The notes beneath the pieces were generated by a model. It ran no database searches. It saw nothing but the letters and a program-made list of their open reading frames with translations, and was not told where the DNA came from. The translations under genes and the position numbers were made by a program. Source: a virus. Taken from it: a DNA stretch of 40,998 bases. Numbering within the stretch: position 1 is the stretch's first letter; each line of letters opens with the position of its first letter. The stretch covers positions 1 through 40,998 of IMG/VR virus record IMGVR_UViG_3300021559_000004; one strand, written 5' to 3'. Below, piece by piece: positions 22,676 to 30,792 of the stretch.

Positions 22676-23314
22676 TCACCGTTTCGCCGCAAAGGCCAAC
22701 AACGCGAGAAGGCCGCCACCTAACACCAGGTAGGACGGCAGCCCGAAGATTGTCCCCGATAGAAAACCGGAAACCGGATTCGCCGCTTGATATTGCGCAG
22801 CCGCTTGCTTCACGATCGCCGGCGCATTCGGCAGAGCAGCCGCGGCGAGCAACGTTGCCGGGCTTACCGTTGGCAACGGGATTCCTGGCGTTTGTGCAAG
22901 CTGTGCGAGCTGCTGACTCGAGATCATCGAGCCGCCAGGCGAGGCCGGATATTCGGTGACCACCGGCGCCGCGATCGGTTGACCACTGGTGCCAGGCATG
23001 CCAGGCCCCGGCGTCAGGACGGATCCCGTTCCCGTTGCGGACGTGGGGAGATTCGTCAGTAGCCCCGTGCCCGTGGTTGAATTGTCGAAAAAATTGATGT
23101 TGTCGGAGAGATAATCCGTGCCATCGCCGAGGCTCTTTCGTCCGCACCTGGCGCCGCCGGCCGCAGGAGGCATCAAAGGCGCGTCCGGCGAGTAAGACCA
23201 ACCTGGCACCGGATAGTAACCGTCGTTATATTCTCGCAGCCGTGCCGATCGAACGCGCCGCATCATCCTGGCGCCGCCGCCACGCGATGCCGGCGCCCCT
23301 AGTGTCACGATCAT
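22676..23314 (-). CDS. Tail-anchored membrane protein with YPVPGWSY motif
   Basis: 212 residues; AAGGGG and GGCGG before ATG 23314. Leader RRVRSARL, then REYNDGYYPVPGWSY, which matches the end of the 14526-15119 product. A long low-complexity Thr/Ser/Pro region leads to a C-terminal span (about 192-209) ending AFAAKR. The shared motif suggests that the two proteins bind a common partner. Confidence 0.65.
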   Translation of the reverse strand: MIVTLGAPASRGGGARMMRRVRSARLREYNDGYYPVPGWSYSPDAPLMPPAAGGARCGRKSLGDGTDYLSDNINFFDNSTTGTGLLTNLPTSATGTGSVLTPGPGMPGTSGQPIAAPVVTEYPASPGGSMISSQQLAQLAQTPGIPLPTVSPATLLAAAALPNAPAIVKQAAAQYQAANPVSGFLSGTIFGLPSYLVLGGGLLALLAFAAKR

Positions 23315-23318
23315 GTGA

Positions 23319-24035
23319 TTACCGCCCCTTTCGCATCATCAAGAACAGCCCCGCACCGCCGGCGACTAACAGCCAGCCCATACCGGAGAGAGGCCCATAT
23401 TGCGTACTGAAGAAATCCGTTGTCGCTACCGGCGCCGGCGCCACCGTTGTCGTGGGCACCGAGCTCGCCGCCGAAGTAGCCGAAGGCAGGGAAGAAACTG
23501 AGCTATACGGCAAAGTGCTCGCAATGACTCCGGACTGCTGAAGCAACGCGAATTGTGACGGAGTGAGCGCGGCCGGATTCGATTGATACACCTGCATCGC
23601 TGTGGCAACGTCCTGAGCGGTGTAGCCGGATCCCTGACCCGAGACACTCACCGGCGGATTCCAACCGCCCCACGGAGGCGTAGAAGGGCCCCACTGAGGT
23701 GGAAATGACACCGGCGTCGACGGCGAGCCCGTGCACGGGCCCGGCGTATAGCAAGGCGGACCGCCGCGCGTACGCGTTTGTCCTGCGGGACAATTTGCCA
23801 CCATGATTTGCGGACAAGCCACGATCGGGCCCCCGTTTTGAAACACGTTGGGCAGCCTGAGATTTGTGAAGGTGGGCGACCTGAACCACGTAACCGGATT
23901 CGGAGGAGTCAACCCCAACGCCGGCACATTCGGCCCACACACCCGATTGCCGTACATATCCACATTGCAGACATCCGACAAACCGCGGAGGCCACGAAGG
24001 CCGCGCGGATTTTGAGGCACTAGAACGGCATACAT
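23319..24035 (-). CDS. RGLG-leader tail-anchored membrane protein, Pro-rich
   Basis: 238 residues. Leader NPRGLRGLRGLSD. Next is a Pro/Gly/Cys region with about six Cys (CNVDMYGNRVC, ACP, NCP, PC, PCTG) that could be disulfide-bonded outside, a Gln-rich helix, and a Ser/Thr/Ala linker. The C-terminal span (about 217-233) ends in MMRKGR. Consistent with an extracytoplasmic virion protein anchored by its tail. Confidence 0.65.
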   Translation of the reverse strand: MYAVLVPQNPRGLRGLRGLSDVCNVDMYGNRVCGPNVPALGLTPPNPVTWFRSPTFTNLRLPNVFQNGGPIVACPQIMVANCPAGQTRTRGGPPCYTPGPCTGSPSTPVSFPPQWGPSTPPWGGWNPPVSVSGQGSGYTAQDVATAMQVYQSNPAALTPSQFALLQQSGVIASTLPYSSVSSLPSATSAASSVPTTTVAPAPVATTDFFSTQYGPLSGMGWLLVAGGAGLFLMMRKGR

Positions 24036-24060
24036 GAGTCACCCAACCTTTTCCACGAAT

Positions 24061-24984
24061 TCACATCTTTTGCACAACGTAATAAGCGCCAACACCGAGC
24101 AGCGCCCAGATCAGCCAGGACGACGAAGATCCGCCAACGCCGGATCCGCCAAGCCCAAGATCAGCCGCCAGGCCGCCGACAGCCGCGGCCCCGGGAGGCG
24201 TATACGTCAACGTGTAAGAACTCCGAGCTGTTGCCCCGTAACCAGAGGCCGAGACGTTGCAAGCTGTAATCGTCCCGCCGTTCGGATTCGAAAAAACCTG
24301 AATCGCTTGCAAGATCGTCGGATAAAGATCCTGGCACCCAACACAACAACCGGCCGTGCATGAGCTATCACACTTCGGACCGTGAGGAGATCCGGTACAC
24401 GGACCGCCAGGATTCAACGTTCCATCCCCACAGGCCGCCCCGCCCTTGCTGCCATCTTTCCGACCTGGCCCCGTTTGGTACGGCGCCATATTCGACCACC
24501 AAATTTGCAAGAGTTGCTGACAAGCGGTGATCGCATCCGACGCCGCGAGCTGACCAGAATTCGCCGCCGCGAAAATCGCTTTGAGACTGCTATCGAATGC
24601 CGGCAAGAATTCATTGACGGCCGCGTTTTCGGTTTTTGCTCCCTTCGCTCGAGCAGCATGCGACGCCCAGATCCCCGCGATCGCACCGGCAATTGCGCCA
24701 ATTCCTGCGCCGATGGGACCGCCAAACATCAGCCCCATGCTTGCGCCTTGCGTAGCCGACAGCAAAGCGGACGATGCCGTACCCCCGCTAGGCGAGACCG
24801 TCGCCGGACCGATCAAGGTCCACGGTCCGAGATTGCTCCCAGCACTGGCGCCTAAATCCCCGAGTTGATGCCCACGCAACCGCGCATCGCGATAAAGCCG
24901 GCGACGAGATGAGCGGCCGCGAGCACCAGGCGCCCCAAGACTGATCGGCGCCAACCTTGACGGATTTGCCAGCGAATAAATCAT
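24061..24984 (-). CDS. Tail-anchored membrane protein with glycine-zipper and Cys cluster
   Basis: 307 residues; TAATG overlap with the gene upstream. Leader with NPSR, RRR and LRGHQLGDLG. A glycine zipper span (GGPIGAGIGAIAGAIAGIW, about 88-106), a helical part, and a Cys-rich stretch (CDSSC, CCVGC) follow. Then a Gly/Ser-rich linker and a final span ending VVQKM. Glycine zippers often form oligomeric membrane pores, so a DNA-injection channel is conceivable. Confidence 0.65.
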   Translation of the reverse strand: MIYSLANPSRLAPISLGAPGARGRSSRRRLYRDARLRGHQLGDLGASAGSNLGPWTLIGPATVSPSGGTASSALLSATQGASMGLMFGGPIGAGIGAIAGAIAGIWASHAARAKGAKTENAAVNEFLPAFDSSLKAIFAAANSGQLAASDAITACQQLLQIWWSNMAPYQTGPGRKDGSKGGAACGDGTLNPGGPCTGSPHGPKCDSSCTAGCCVGCQDLYPTILQAIQVFSNPNGGTITACNVSASGYGATARSSYTLTYTPPGAAAVGGLAADLGLGGSGVGGSSSSWLIWALLGVGAYYVVQKM

Positions 24985-25364
24985 TAGCGACGAAACGCAA
25001 GTACGAGAAGAGCGACCCCGCCGATCAAAACGATCGGATTGCTCAACAGCCCGGTTAACGACGTCCCGAACTGACTACTGAGGCCAGGAATTGAGCCAGA
25101 CGGATAGAGACCAGGCGCGCCGGCGAAACTTGTGACCGAGGACGCGCCCGTCATCGGATTCACGATCGATGAGTACATGGGAGGAGTCACCGCGACTTTC
25201 GCCACCGACCCCGCGGTTTGAATGCCCGTGCTGATGATCTGGCTCCAATCGATGCCGTCATCACCCATTCCGCGCAACCGACGCATCCGACGCTGCGCAA
25301 TCGATGACGCTCGAGGTCGCCCGAGGCCCCGCATTCTTGGTTGAGGTAATACAACTTCGATCAT
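24984..25364 (-). CDS. RGLG-leader tail-anchored membrane protein
   Basis: 126 residues; GAGGGT before ATG 25364. Leader contains MRGLGRPR and RRLRGMGDDG, a duplicated RG(L/M)G unit. A Ser/Gly/Thr-rich body and a C-terminal span (about 107-123) ending LAFRR. Smallest of the family. No enzyme motif. Confidence 0.65.
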   Translation of the reverse strand: MIEVVLPQPRMRGLGRPRASSIAQRRMRRLRGMGDDGIDWSQIISTGIQTAGSVAKVAVTPPMYSSIVNPMTGASSVTSFAGAPGLYPSGSIPGLSSQFGTSLTGLLSNPIVLIGGVALLVLAFRR

Positions 25365-25374
25365 GTCGTTACCC

Positions 25375-26004
25375 TCACTTGTTCATCACGTACTTGCCGG
25401 CGACGAGCGCCAGGCCGAGATACAACAACGTTGTGCCAATGCCCAGGCCTGCGGATCCGGCCGGCCGCGAGGATCTCACTTGTTGCCGGCGTAAATTCGG
25501 AGGTTTCCACCCGGGATAGGAAGTTTGCACGGTCGAATCAACAGCGAGCCAACGCCCCGTGCCTTTCTGTTTCACTTCCACAAAAACGTGAGAAAAACTG
25601 TCGTCCGGATCTCGAGCCGTCGAAATCGTGTTGAATCGAGTTTCGAAGCCCAGCGATTCAAACATCGCAGCGAGCAACGTGGAATGATCGTCACAGTCGC
25701 CGGCGCCGAGCTGCAGCGTGACTTGCGGAGTTTGCAGAGTTTCCGCGAACTCGCCGCGGAACTCGATATTCTCTTTCGCCCAGCGGAAGATCGAAGTTAT
25801 TTCATCCATGCCGCGGCCAACACCGCGGACCGCTTCGAGTGCCGCCGCGCGAACGGTGGGAGAGCCGACGCCCTCACGTCCGAACGTGATCGACTGCATC
25901 ATTCGGACCGTCGCAGTGATCCCACGATCACCGTCGCCGATCCGGAATTTTTTCATGGAGAGACTACTGCGAGAGGATGCCGCGGATTGGGAGGTAGGCG
26001 CCAT
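25375..26004 (-). CDS. Membrane-anchored transglutaminase-like cysteine protease
   Basis: 209 residues. GAGDCDDHS with Cys104, SHVFVEV with His139, and WLAVDST with Asp156 give the complete triad of the transglutaminase-like superfamily, many members of which are proteases or amidases. The C-terminal span (about 186-204) ends KYVMNK, so it is tail-anchored like the proteins encoded next. First gene of the late operon. A maturation protease for the RGLG-leader proteins is an attractive inference. The ribosome site is poor. Confidence 0.75.
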   Translation of the reverse strand: MAPTSQSAASSRSSLSMKKFRIGDGDRGITATVRMMQSITFGREGVGSPTVRAAALEAVRGVGRGMDEITSIFRWAKENIEFRGEFAETLQTPQVTLQLGAGDCDDHSTLLAAMFESLGFETRFNTISTARDPDDSFSHVFVEVKQKGTGRWLAVDSTVQTSYPGWKPPNLRRQQVRSSRPAGSAGLGIGTTLLYLGLALVAGKYVMNK

Positions 26005-26062
26005 GTCTCACGGGAGTGCACATCACTTTTGAATCTCCCACCTGAGAAACGGCTTGACGTGA

Positions 26063-26082
26063 CCGTGCTTCTGAGTCTCCCA
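26063..26082 (-). repeat. Shared control box, copy 2
   Basis: On the minus strand TGGGAGACTCAGAAGCACGG, differing at two positions from the copy at 15312-15331. It lies about 60 bp upstream of the first late gene. Confidence 0.6.
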
Positions 26083-26246
26083 ACCCAAACACAATACGCC
26101 CGAGACGTTTTCGAGTGGGAGACTCAAAACTAAGGGCCGAATACGACTCGTAAGAGGATCCGGCCCGAAATTGAGGACGCTATCGCGTCAACTCATGAGC
26201 GAAATCATCACCGATGACATGCCCGAGAACAAGGAAAAAGGCGGCG

Positions 26247-26270
26247 TTACAGTACGAAACCTTACAGTAC
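26247..26270 (+). repeat. Tandem 9-bp operator-like repeat
   Basis: TTACAGTAC twice, with starts 15 bp apart. The second copy runs into TATAGG. A candidate operator or promoter element for the plus operon; no function shown. Confidence 0.4.
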
Positions 26271-26428
26271 TATAGGGCGCGATTATCGGCGCTAAATCTG
26301 GCACGAATCGGCGGTGTATCTGCAATTCTCTGCGAAACAAACCAGATACGAGCCAGATGACGTTACTAACGAGCCATCCGCCACGTTTTACATTGACTTA
26401 GATGTTTAAATCACTCAGTTTATGAGAC

Positions 26429-26803
26429 ATGCACGCAGCGAGGAACGTTGTACCCATCCCGCTAGACGAGATCGAGCGGATTTTAGTCGCTCGCGCGGTG
26501 CCGGACTTCACCGGCAACGTTTTGATCGACGTGCGCGTGCTTCCCACCGCCGGCCATGAAGTAGAATTCTCAGCGGAGACTGAAACCCATCTTGCATTGA
26601 ACCGAAGCGAGGAGATCTCCCAACCGATCGTCACCAACGATCGCGTCAACAAAGTGCGGCGAGTGCTCCGCGAAGTGGAAACTAAATTTGTTCTGAGAGC
26701 CGATGTGATCGGAATTCGCGCCAGTTTTGTCAAAGGCGAGCTCCGATCCTTCAAACTTTGTGAGGTTGAGAAGAATGAACGCACAGCAGATTCGATCCGC
26801 TGA
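26429..26803 (+). CDS. Hypothetical alpha/beta protein
   Basis: 124 residues from ATG 26429. The N-terminus has PIPLDEIERILVARAVPDFTGN, with regular strands to follow (VLIDVRVLP, EVEFSAE) and a basic helix near the middle. No family recognised. First gene of the rightward operon; its ribosome site is poor. Its end overlaps the next start by 29 bp. Confidence 0.6.
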   Translation: MHAARNVVPIPLDEIERILVARAVPDFTGNVLIDVRVLPTAGHEVEFSAETETHLALNRSEEISQPIVTNDRVNKVRRVLREVETKFVLRADVIGIRASFVKGELRSFKLCEVEKNERTADSIR

Positions 26804-27209
26804 ATTCGAAAGCGATACCGGTGAGTGGGAATCGGCGAAATGGCTGCAAGAACAGGCCGCGCAACTGGCCGAACAAACGGAGCTCCAACGCCAGGCGCTC
26901 GAGATCGCCCAGAAAAATTACGAGTTGTACGAGAAGGACTCGCAGAGGAAAAATTTGCAGCTTGACCAACTCACGGCCGCGCAAACGGTCCTCTCGGATT
27001 CGATCGCGAAAGGTCCGCCGATGCCGGTCCGGATCCTGCCCCCGGATGATCCCGAGACGCCGCAACATCTAGGCTGCATCGTCCGCATGCCGGACGGTTC
27101 GCATTCGGTTGTCAACAACGCCGGCCAGTTCTCACCGCTCGAGCCCGACCAGGCAAATTTGATCCTGGCGAACTTGCAGGGACCAGATTCGGAAAGGACC
27201 CCGAACTAA
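26775..27209 (+). CDS. Coiled-coil protein
   Basis: 144 residues from ATG 26775, with GAGG/GAGAAG upstream. Residues ~15-72 form a Gln/Glu/Leu-rich coiled coil. The C-terminal part is a compact beta segment (LGCIVRMPDGSHSVVNNAG). Function unknown. Confidence 0.65.
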   Translation: MNAQQIRSAEFESDTGEWESAKWLQEQAAQLAEQTELQRQALEIAQKNYELYEKDSQRKNLQLDQLTAAQTVLSDSIAKGPPMPVRILPPDDPETPQHLGCIVRMPDGSHSVVNNAGQFSPLEPDQANLILANLQGPDSERTPN

Positions 27210-27210
27210 C

Positions 27211-27471
27211 ATGCGAGCTAACATGGCCGCCAATGACGCCACGATCGCAGCGCAAATGCTCGCCCTCAATGTGGACGTGTCAACCGTACTCATTGAGAGC
27301 ACACAACTCACCGCTTGGATGGTTCAGATCACCGTCAGGGACAACAACGGCTTAACGTTCTCATGGATGATGACCCCGGAGAACGCGCGGGAGATTGGGA
27401 AACACATCCGCGACCAGGGCAGCGAAGCCGCGTTAAAAATCTTGCCGGCGCCGAAACGCATACTCTCATGA
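27211..27471 (+). CDS. 86-residue hypothetical protein
   Basis: Begins right after the previous stop (ATG 27211, or ATG 27223). Mixed strands then a helix (ENAREIGKHIRDQGSEAA). Coupled to the next gene by ATGA. No recognisable motif. Confidence 0.6.
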   Translation: MRANMAANDATIAAQMLALNVDVSTVLIESTQLTAWMVQITVRDNNGLTFSWMMTPENAREIGKHIRDQGSEAALKILPAPKRILS

Positions 27472-27767
27472 CTGAGCTGGATGTAATCTTCGAAAAGTTT
27501 TGGCACTCTGGCACCGTGCCGGCGTTCTTTCGCACGGACAAGGTAAAGGCAACCGCACGCCTGGCGTTTGATCGCCTTTGCGTCGACCTGGCGCAATTCG
27601 CCGGTAAACCCAACACAATCAAGACAGTGATCGCGGTTCACAAAATCGGCCGCATGTTACAGGCTGCCCAGGTGATCGCGCAGGATCCCGAGCCGGATCC
27701 GGAGGCCGTGACCGCGGCCGTCCAACAAATCCTCGAGAGACTCCAGAAGGAGCACCCAACTACATGA
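27468..27767 (+). CDS. 99-residue helical protein
   Basis: ATGA-coupled at both ends. All-helical, with an acidic Pro-rich linker (DPEPDPEA) before the last helix. No motif recognised. Confidence 0.6.
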   Translation: MTELDVIFEKFWHSGTVPAFFRTDKVKATARLAFDRLCVDLAQFAGKPNTIKTVIAVHKIGRMLQAAQVIAQDPEPDPEAVTAAVQQILERLQKEHPTT

Positions 27768-28192
27768 AAGTTTCACGCGCCCCACTTGCTCTCCCCATTC
27801 CTGTAGGTATAGCCATCCTGTTTTGCTTTTCACTACTCGCCCAGGACAAACCGTCGGCGGATAACAAAACGCCCGAGCTCGAGCCGGCGAAACGAATCGA
27901 GATCCTCACGCTTTCCAATCAGCGCCATCTAGCGCAAGAGGAGATCGACAGAATCCAGATTCAGTTTCTTGCGAACCAGGTGAACTCGCAAAGCAATCTC
28001 TCGAGCACACAACAGCGCATGACGGTGATCCAAGACCAGATCGAGAAGGCGAAGAAGGAACTCACCTACGATCACGATAAATTTGATCTAGATCCAGACA
28101 CCGCGACGTTACGCGCGAGGCCGACGCCAGGGAATCCGACCGGTCCGCCGGCGCCAACGCCACCGGCCGGCGAGAAAGCGAAAACGAAATGA
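27764..28192 (+). CDS. Exported coiled-coil protein
   Basis: 142 residues. A signal peptide or membrane anchor (about 10-27, ending SLLAQ), then a helical coiled coil (about 45-100) and a Pro/Lys-rich C-terminus. This arrangement is common in periplasmic coiled-coil proteins of Acidobacteriota, from memory. Probably acts in the periplasm. Confidence 0.6.
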   Translation: MKVSRAPLALPIPVGIAILFCFSLLAQDKPSADNKTPELEPAKRIEILTLSNQRHLAQEEIDRIQIQFLANQVNSQSNLSSTQQRMTVIQDQIEKAKKELTYDHDKFDLDPDTATLRARPTPGNPTGPPAPTPPAGEKAKTK

Positions 28193-28425
28193 CGTTCGAA
28201 GAGTTTTTCTCAGCGAACTACAGAGACCCAGCTGTCGATAAGAAAACTCAGAAAGTGTTACGCGAGATTGCCCGGTCCGCACAGGCCGCATGCTGGAATG
28301 CGGCGATCGATGCGGCCGCGCATTGGATTGCCGGGCCCGACAAAACCACAGAGCAAAGCGAACTGATGCGCAATGCACTCATAGTCACGCCGATCGATGG
28401 CGTGATGCAAAAGCTTTCGCAGTAG
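28189..28425 (+). CDS. 78-residue helical protein
   Basis: ATGA-coupled at the start. All-helical with a conserved-looking ACWNAAIDAAAHW helix. Last gene before a strong terminator. No family recognised. Confidence 0.6.
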   Translation: MTFEEFFSANYRDPAVDKKTQKVLREIARSAQAACWNAAIDAAAHWIAGPDKTTEQSELMRNALIVTPIDGVMQKLSQ

Positions 28426-28471
28426 AGTTCCCAACAATCCGCGCAGTCTAACAGCGGACACCCGACACCGG

Positions 28472-28530
28472 CCCCGCTTCGAAACGAATGTAAATATATT
28501 TACATTCGTCCTCGAGGCGGGGTTTTTATT
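28472..28530 (+). terminator. Strong bipartite terminator with 24-bp perfect palindrome
   Basis: Outer arms CCCCGCTTCGA / TCGAGGCGGGG (28472-28482 and 28512-28522) pair with a single G-U. They enclose an AT-rich perfect palindrome (28485-28508) and are followed by TTTTTATTT. The outer stem plus T-tract is a classical Rho-independent terminator for the 26429-28425 operon. The inner palindrome could also be a protein-binding dyad. Confidence 0.8.
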
Positions 28531-28552
28531 TGCTACCAACCCAAGGAGCGTT

Positions 28553-30028
28553 ATGACCCGTAGAAAATCAGCCGCCGCGGTTGCAGTCGAAGAGAATGCA
28601 ATCGAAGAGAATTCAATCCTCTCACCGATCGAGGTTCCCGAGCAGGAACGTGATGCCTACTGGAATGGACTTTTAAGCGATCTCGATTTGTTGCGTGCAT
28701 CGATTGCAACCATCGAATTTTTCCCGCTACTCCGAGCACTCCCGCGCGCGTTGTGGGAGAAACGAGTGTTGGTTTATCTCTATCGCACGTCGCCCAAGGT
28801 GAAGAACCAGGCCGGCGATCGCGCCTACATCGAGAAGATCTCGAGGCCGTTTGATGAGGATTACATCAAGGAAAATCACGGAGGCGGATCCTATATCGCT
28901 TACCTGAATCTTGATCGTGAAACGCAGTTGAAACAAACGAGTTTCTCGGTTGACGGATCTCCCAAGTTGCTTCCCGGTCAAACCATAGTCGACCAGGCCG
29001 GCAACGTTTTGCCGATGCCGCAGACGCCGGCCGCGGCCGCTCACAGCGAAGCGAGCCAGGTGATCGCGGCCGCCGGCGAAGTACAGCGCGCCAGCATGGA
29101 GACATTGAGCAAAGCCGCGGATGATGCCCTCGACCTGCAGAAGAGAGTTTTCGAAAAGAGTGCCGGCCTGTTACCCAACGCGCGCGAAGATAAAATGCTT
29201 GAGCTTCTATTGACCAGAGCACTCGCGCCGGCGCCCGATCCGATGCTTGCCGCCATCACGATGATGGAAAAAATGGATAGCATTATCGCGCGCCGGATGC
29301 CAAAAGAAGAAAACGAGCACAAGGAACCGGCAACACCGTTGAATGAAACCCTGCAAACCGTGGAGCTGCTCACGGGGAAGAGCATGCCGGATCTCATGAA
29401 GAACCGCGGAGGCGGTGACAGCGGTCCGGATTGGATCAGCGCCGCGATCTCAGCCGCAACCAGGTTGATTGATAACTTGCCGGCGATCATTCAGAACATC
29501 GGCGCAAATCAGGAACGCGCCTTTGCGCGCCAGGTGGAGATTGCACGGATCCGCGCCGGCCAACTTCCCCCTGCAGCGCCGCCCACCGTCGACGCCGTAG
29601 CAGTTCCGCCGGCGCCAGCGAACGGCATGCCAGGCAATCGCGTCGCCCCACCGCCGGTTACAATGTTCACCAGCCCCGAGCCGGCCGTCCCGACCAACGG
29701 CGCCGCAGATCCGATGCAATCGATTCCCTTAATCGTCAAGTTTGTGCGCGAGAAGTTTGACGCTGGATATTCAGGCCAGGCCGTCGCCCAGGCGCTCGAC
29801 GTTCTCTTCCCACTCTTTTTGCAACAGTTTGGGCCCGTTGTCTTGAACGAGCAGGAGTTTACGAAGTTTCTCACCGGCGTTCCCGACCTGGCGCCTTGTC
29901 TCATGTCGCCCGACTGGCCAGAGTTCCGCGCGGAGTTTACCCAATTCATTGCGGATGAGCTCTCGGAAGATATCGGAAACGAGGCAGGGACTTCGAAGCC
30001 CGTGACAATGCCAGCCGCTACCGCGTGA
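28553..30028 (+). CDS. Large hypothetical protein of phage type
   Basis: 491 residues; AAGGAG 5 bp before the ATG. The N-terminal ~120 residues are alpha/beta with EKRVLVYLYRTSPKV and ISRPFDEDYIKENHGGGSYIAYL, a pattern I associate with an uncharacterised protein common in environmental phages. The middle (about 150-330) is helical and Ala/Glu-rich, and a Pro-rich linker (about 345-395) precedes a helical C-terminus. The size and acidic helical centre would fit a scaffold or internal protein, but this is a guess. Confidence 0.65.
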   Translation: MTRRKSAAAVAVEENAIEENSILSPIEVPEQERDAYWNGLLSDLDLLRASIATIEFFPLLRALPRALWEKRVLVYLYRTSPKVKNQAGDRAYIEKISRPFDEDYIKENHGGGSYIAYLNLDRETQLKQTSFSVDGSPKLLPGQTIVDQAGNVLPMPQTPAAAAHSEASQVIAAAGEVQRASMETLSKAADDALDLQKRVFEKSAGLLPNAREDKMLELLLTRALAPAPDPMLAAITMMEKMDSIIARRMPKEENEHKEPATPLNETLQTVELLTGKSMPDLMKNRGGGDSGPDWISAAISAATRLIDNLPAIIQNIGANQERAFARQVEIARIRAGQLPPAAPPTVDAVAVPPAPANGMPGNRVAPPPVTMFTSPEPAVPTNGAADPMQSIPLIVKFVREKFDAGYSGQAVAQALDVLFPLFLQQFGPVVLNEQEFTKFLTGVPDLAPCLMSPDWPEFRAEFTQFIADELSEDIGNEAGTSKPVTMPAATA

Positions 30029-30037
30029 GAGGTAAAA

Positions 30038-30295
30038 ATGAGTCTGTTATCGCTGATACAAACCGGACTGAGCGAACGTGAATGGGAGAACTTGTGGGCC
30101 AAGCTCGTGAGTTCTCCACAGTTTCAAGTGGCAGCTCTCGCAACTGGATTCGAGCAATGGAAAGCTGATGTGATCGCAGAAGGGAAAAACCGCCAATTCA
30201 TTGAATACGCATACTCAGGCAAGCGTATCAGCCTGAAAAAAGGAATCGCTCAGGTAGTTCGTGAGATGAAACAGGATGCGGAGCCTACCGTGTGA
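30038..30295 (+). CDS. 85-residue hypothetical protein
   Basis: GAGAGG before ATG 30038. Helical and basic, with paired Trp residues near the N-terminus (REWENLWAKL). Unknown function. Follows the large gene with a 9-bp gap. Confidence 0.6.
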   Translation: MSLLSLIQTGLSEREWENLWAKLVSSPQFQVAALATGFEQWKADVIAEGKNRQFIEYAYSGKRISLKKGIAQVVREMKQDAEPTV

Positions 30296-30492
30296 AAGTT
30301 TCGCCTTGTTTTCGCCAGGTGAACGCCTTAGCTTTGCAGTGTTACCTGTTCGACGGACTCAACTCGTGTGATTTACGAAGATTGGAGGTCGCGGAGAATC
30401 GCCAGAGCCATTTGCGGACCGTTTCGACTTGGGGAGTTGTTTCGAAAACGGGCGCCGATGAAAACAGGAGGCGGCCGGCAACCGTCCCGTAG
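30292..30492 (+). CDS. Doubtful short coding region
   Basis: GTG 30292 overlaps the previous stop (GTGA), which is the only support. The 66-residue product is without pattern, and its end runs into a strong hairpin at 30477-30498. Another frame (30368-30556) is equally poor. I keep it as a low-confidence entry because coupling is so common here. Confidence 0.25.
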   Translation: MKVSPCFRQVNALALQCYLFDGLNSCDLRRLEVAENRQSHLRTVSTWGVVSKTGADENRRRPATVP

Positions 30493-30792
30493 GTTGCCAG
30501 CCGCTAGGGGTCCAACCGTAAGCTGGAGGTTCCTGCAGGAACATACCACACCCTGAAAATTTCAACAGCGATGCACAGACTTTATGCGTTTTTGCACATG
30601 TAATCCGCTGCTTATTAACACGGTTTTCCAAAGGACATTCACTGATGCGTAAGGCTTTGCAGGAAATTTCAACAGAAAATCCTGCTCCTATACTGCTACT
30701 ACTGCTGTATATCTCTTACCTACAGCCACATAGTTCTCTTTTTCTTTTTGTACGACTTTTTCTTTTTCTCTTGTGCTACACTCCGCGGCCGA
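30477..30792. other. Structured non-coding region, possible origin or RNA
   Basis: About 300 bp with no convincing gene. It contains a hairpin GGCAACC-GTCCCGTA-GGTTGCC (30477-30498), a perfect 14-bp palindrome GTTCCTGCAGGAAC (30529-30542), and a 12-bp direct repeat AAATTTCAACAG at 30557-30568 and 30664-30675. A pyrimidine-rich tract then precedes a -10 TACACT at 30777-30782. Repeats, AT-rich character and dyads fit an origin or a structured RNA; neither is shown. Confidence 0.35.

Larger units (their letters stand above)
26005..26428. promoter_or_regulatory. Divergent control region
   Basis: About 420 bp between the minus late operon and a plus operon. It holds four TGGGAGA(C/T)TC-type elements (minus at 26031-26040 and 26073-26082, plus at 26116-26125, with one extending into the 20-bp shared box) and a tandem pair of TTACAGTAC (26247-26255 and 26262-26270, period 15). 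An isolated 26-codon frame at 26195-26275 runs through the pair but lacks a ribosome site. No confident -35/-10 pair could be assigned. Confidence 0.55.
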
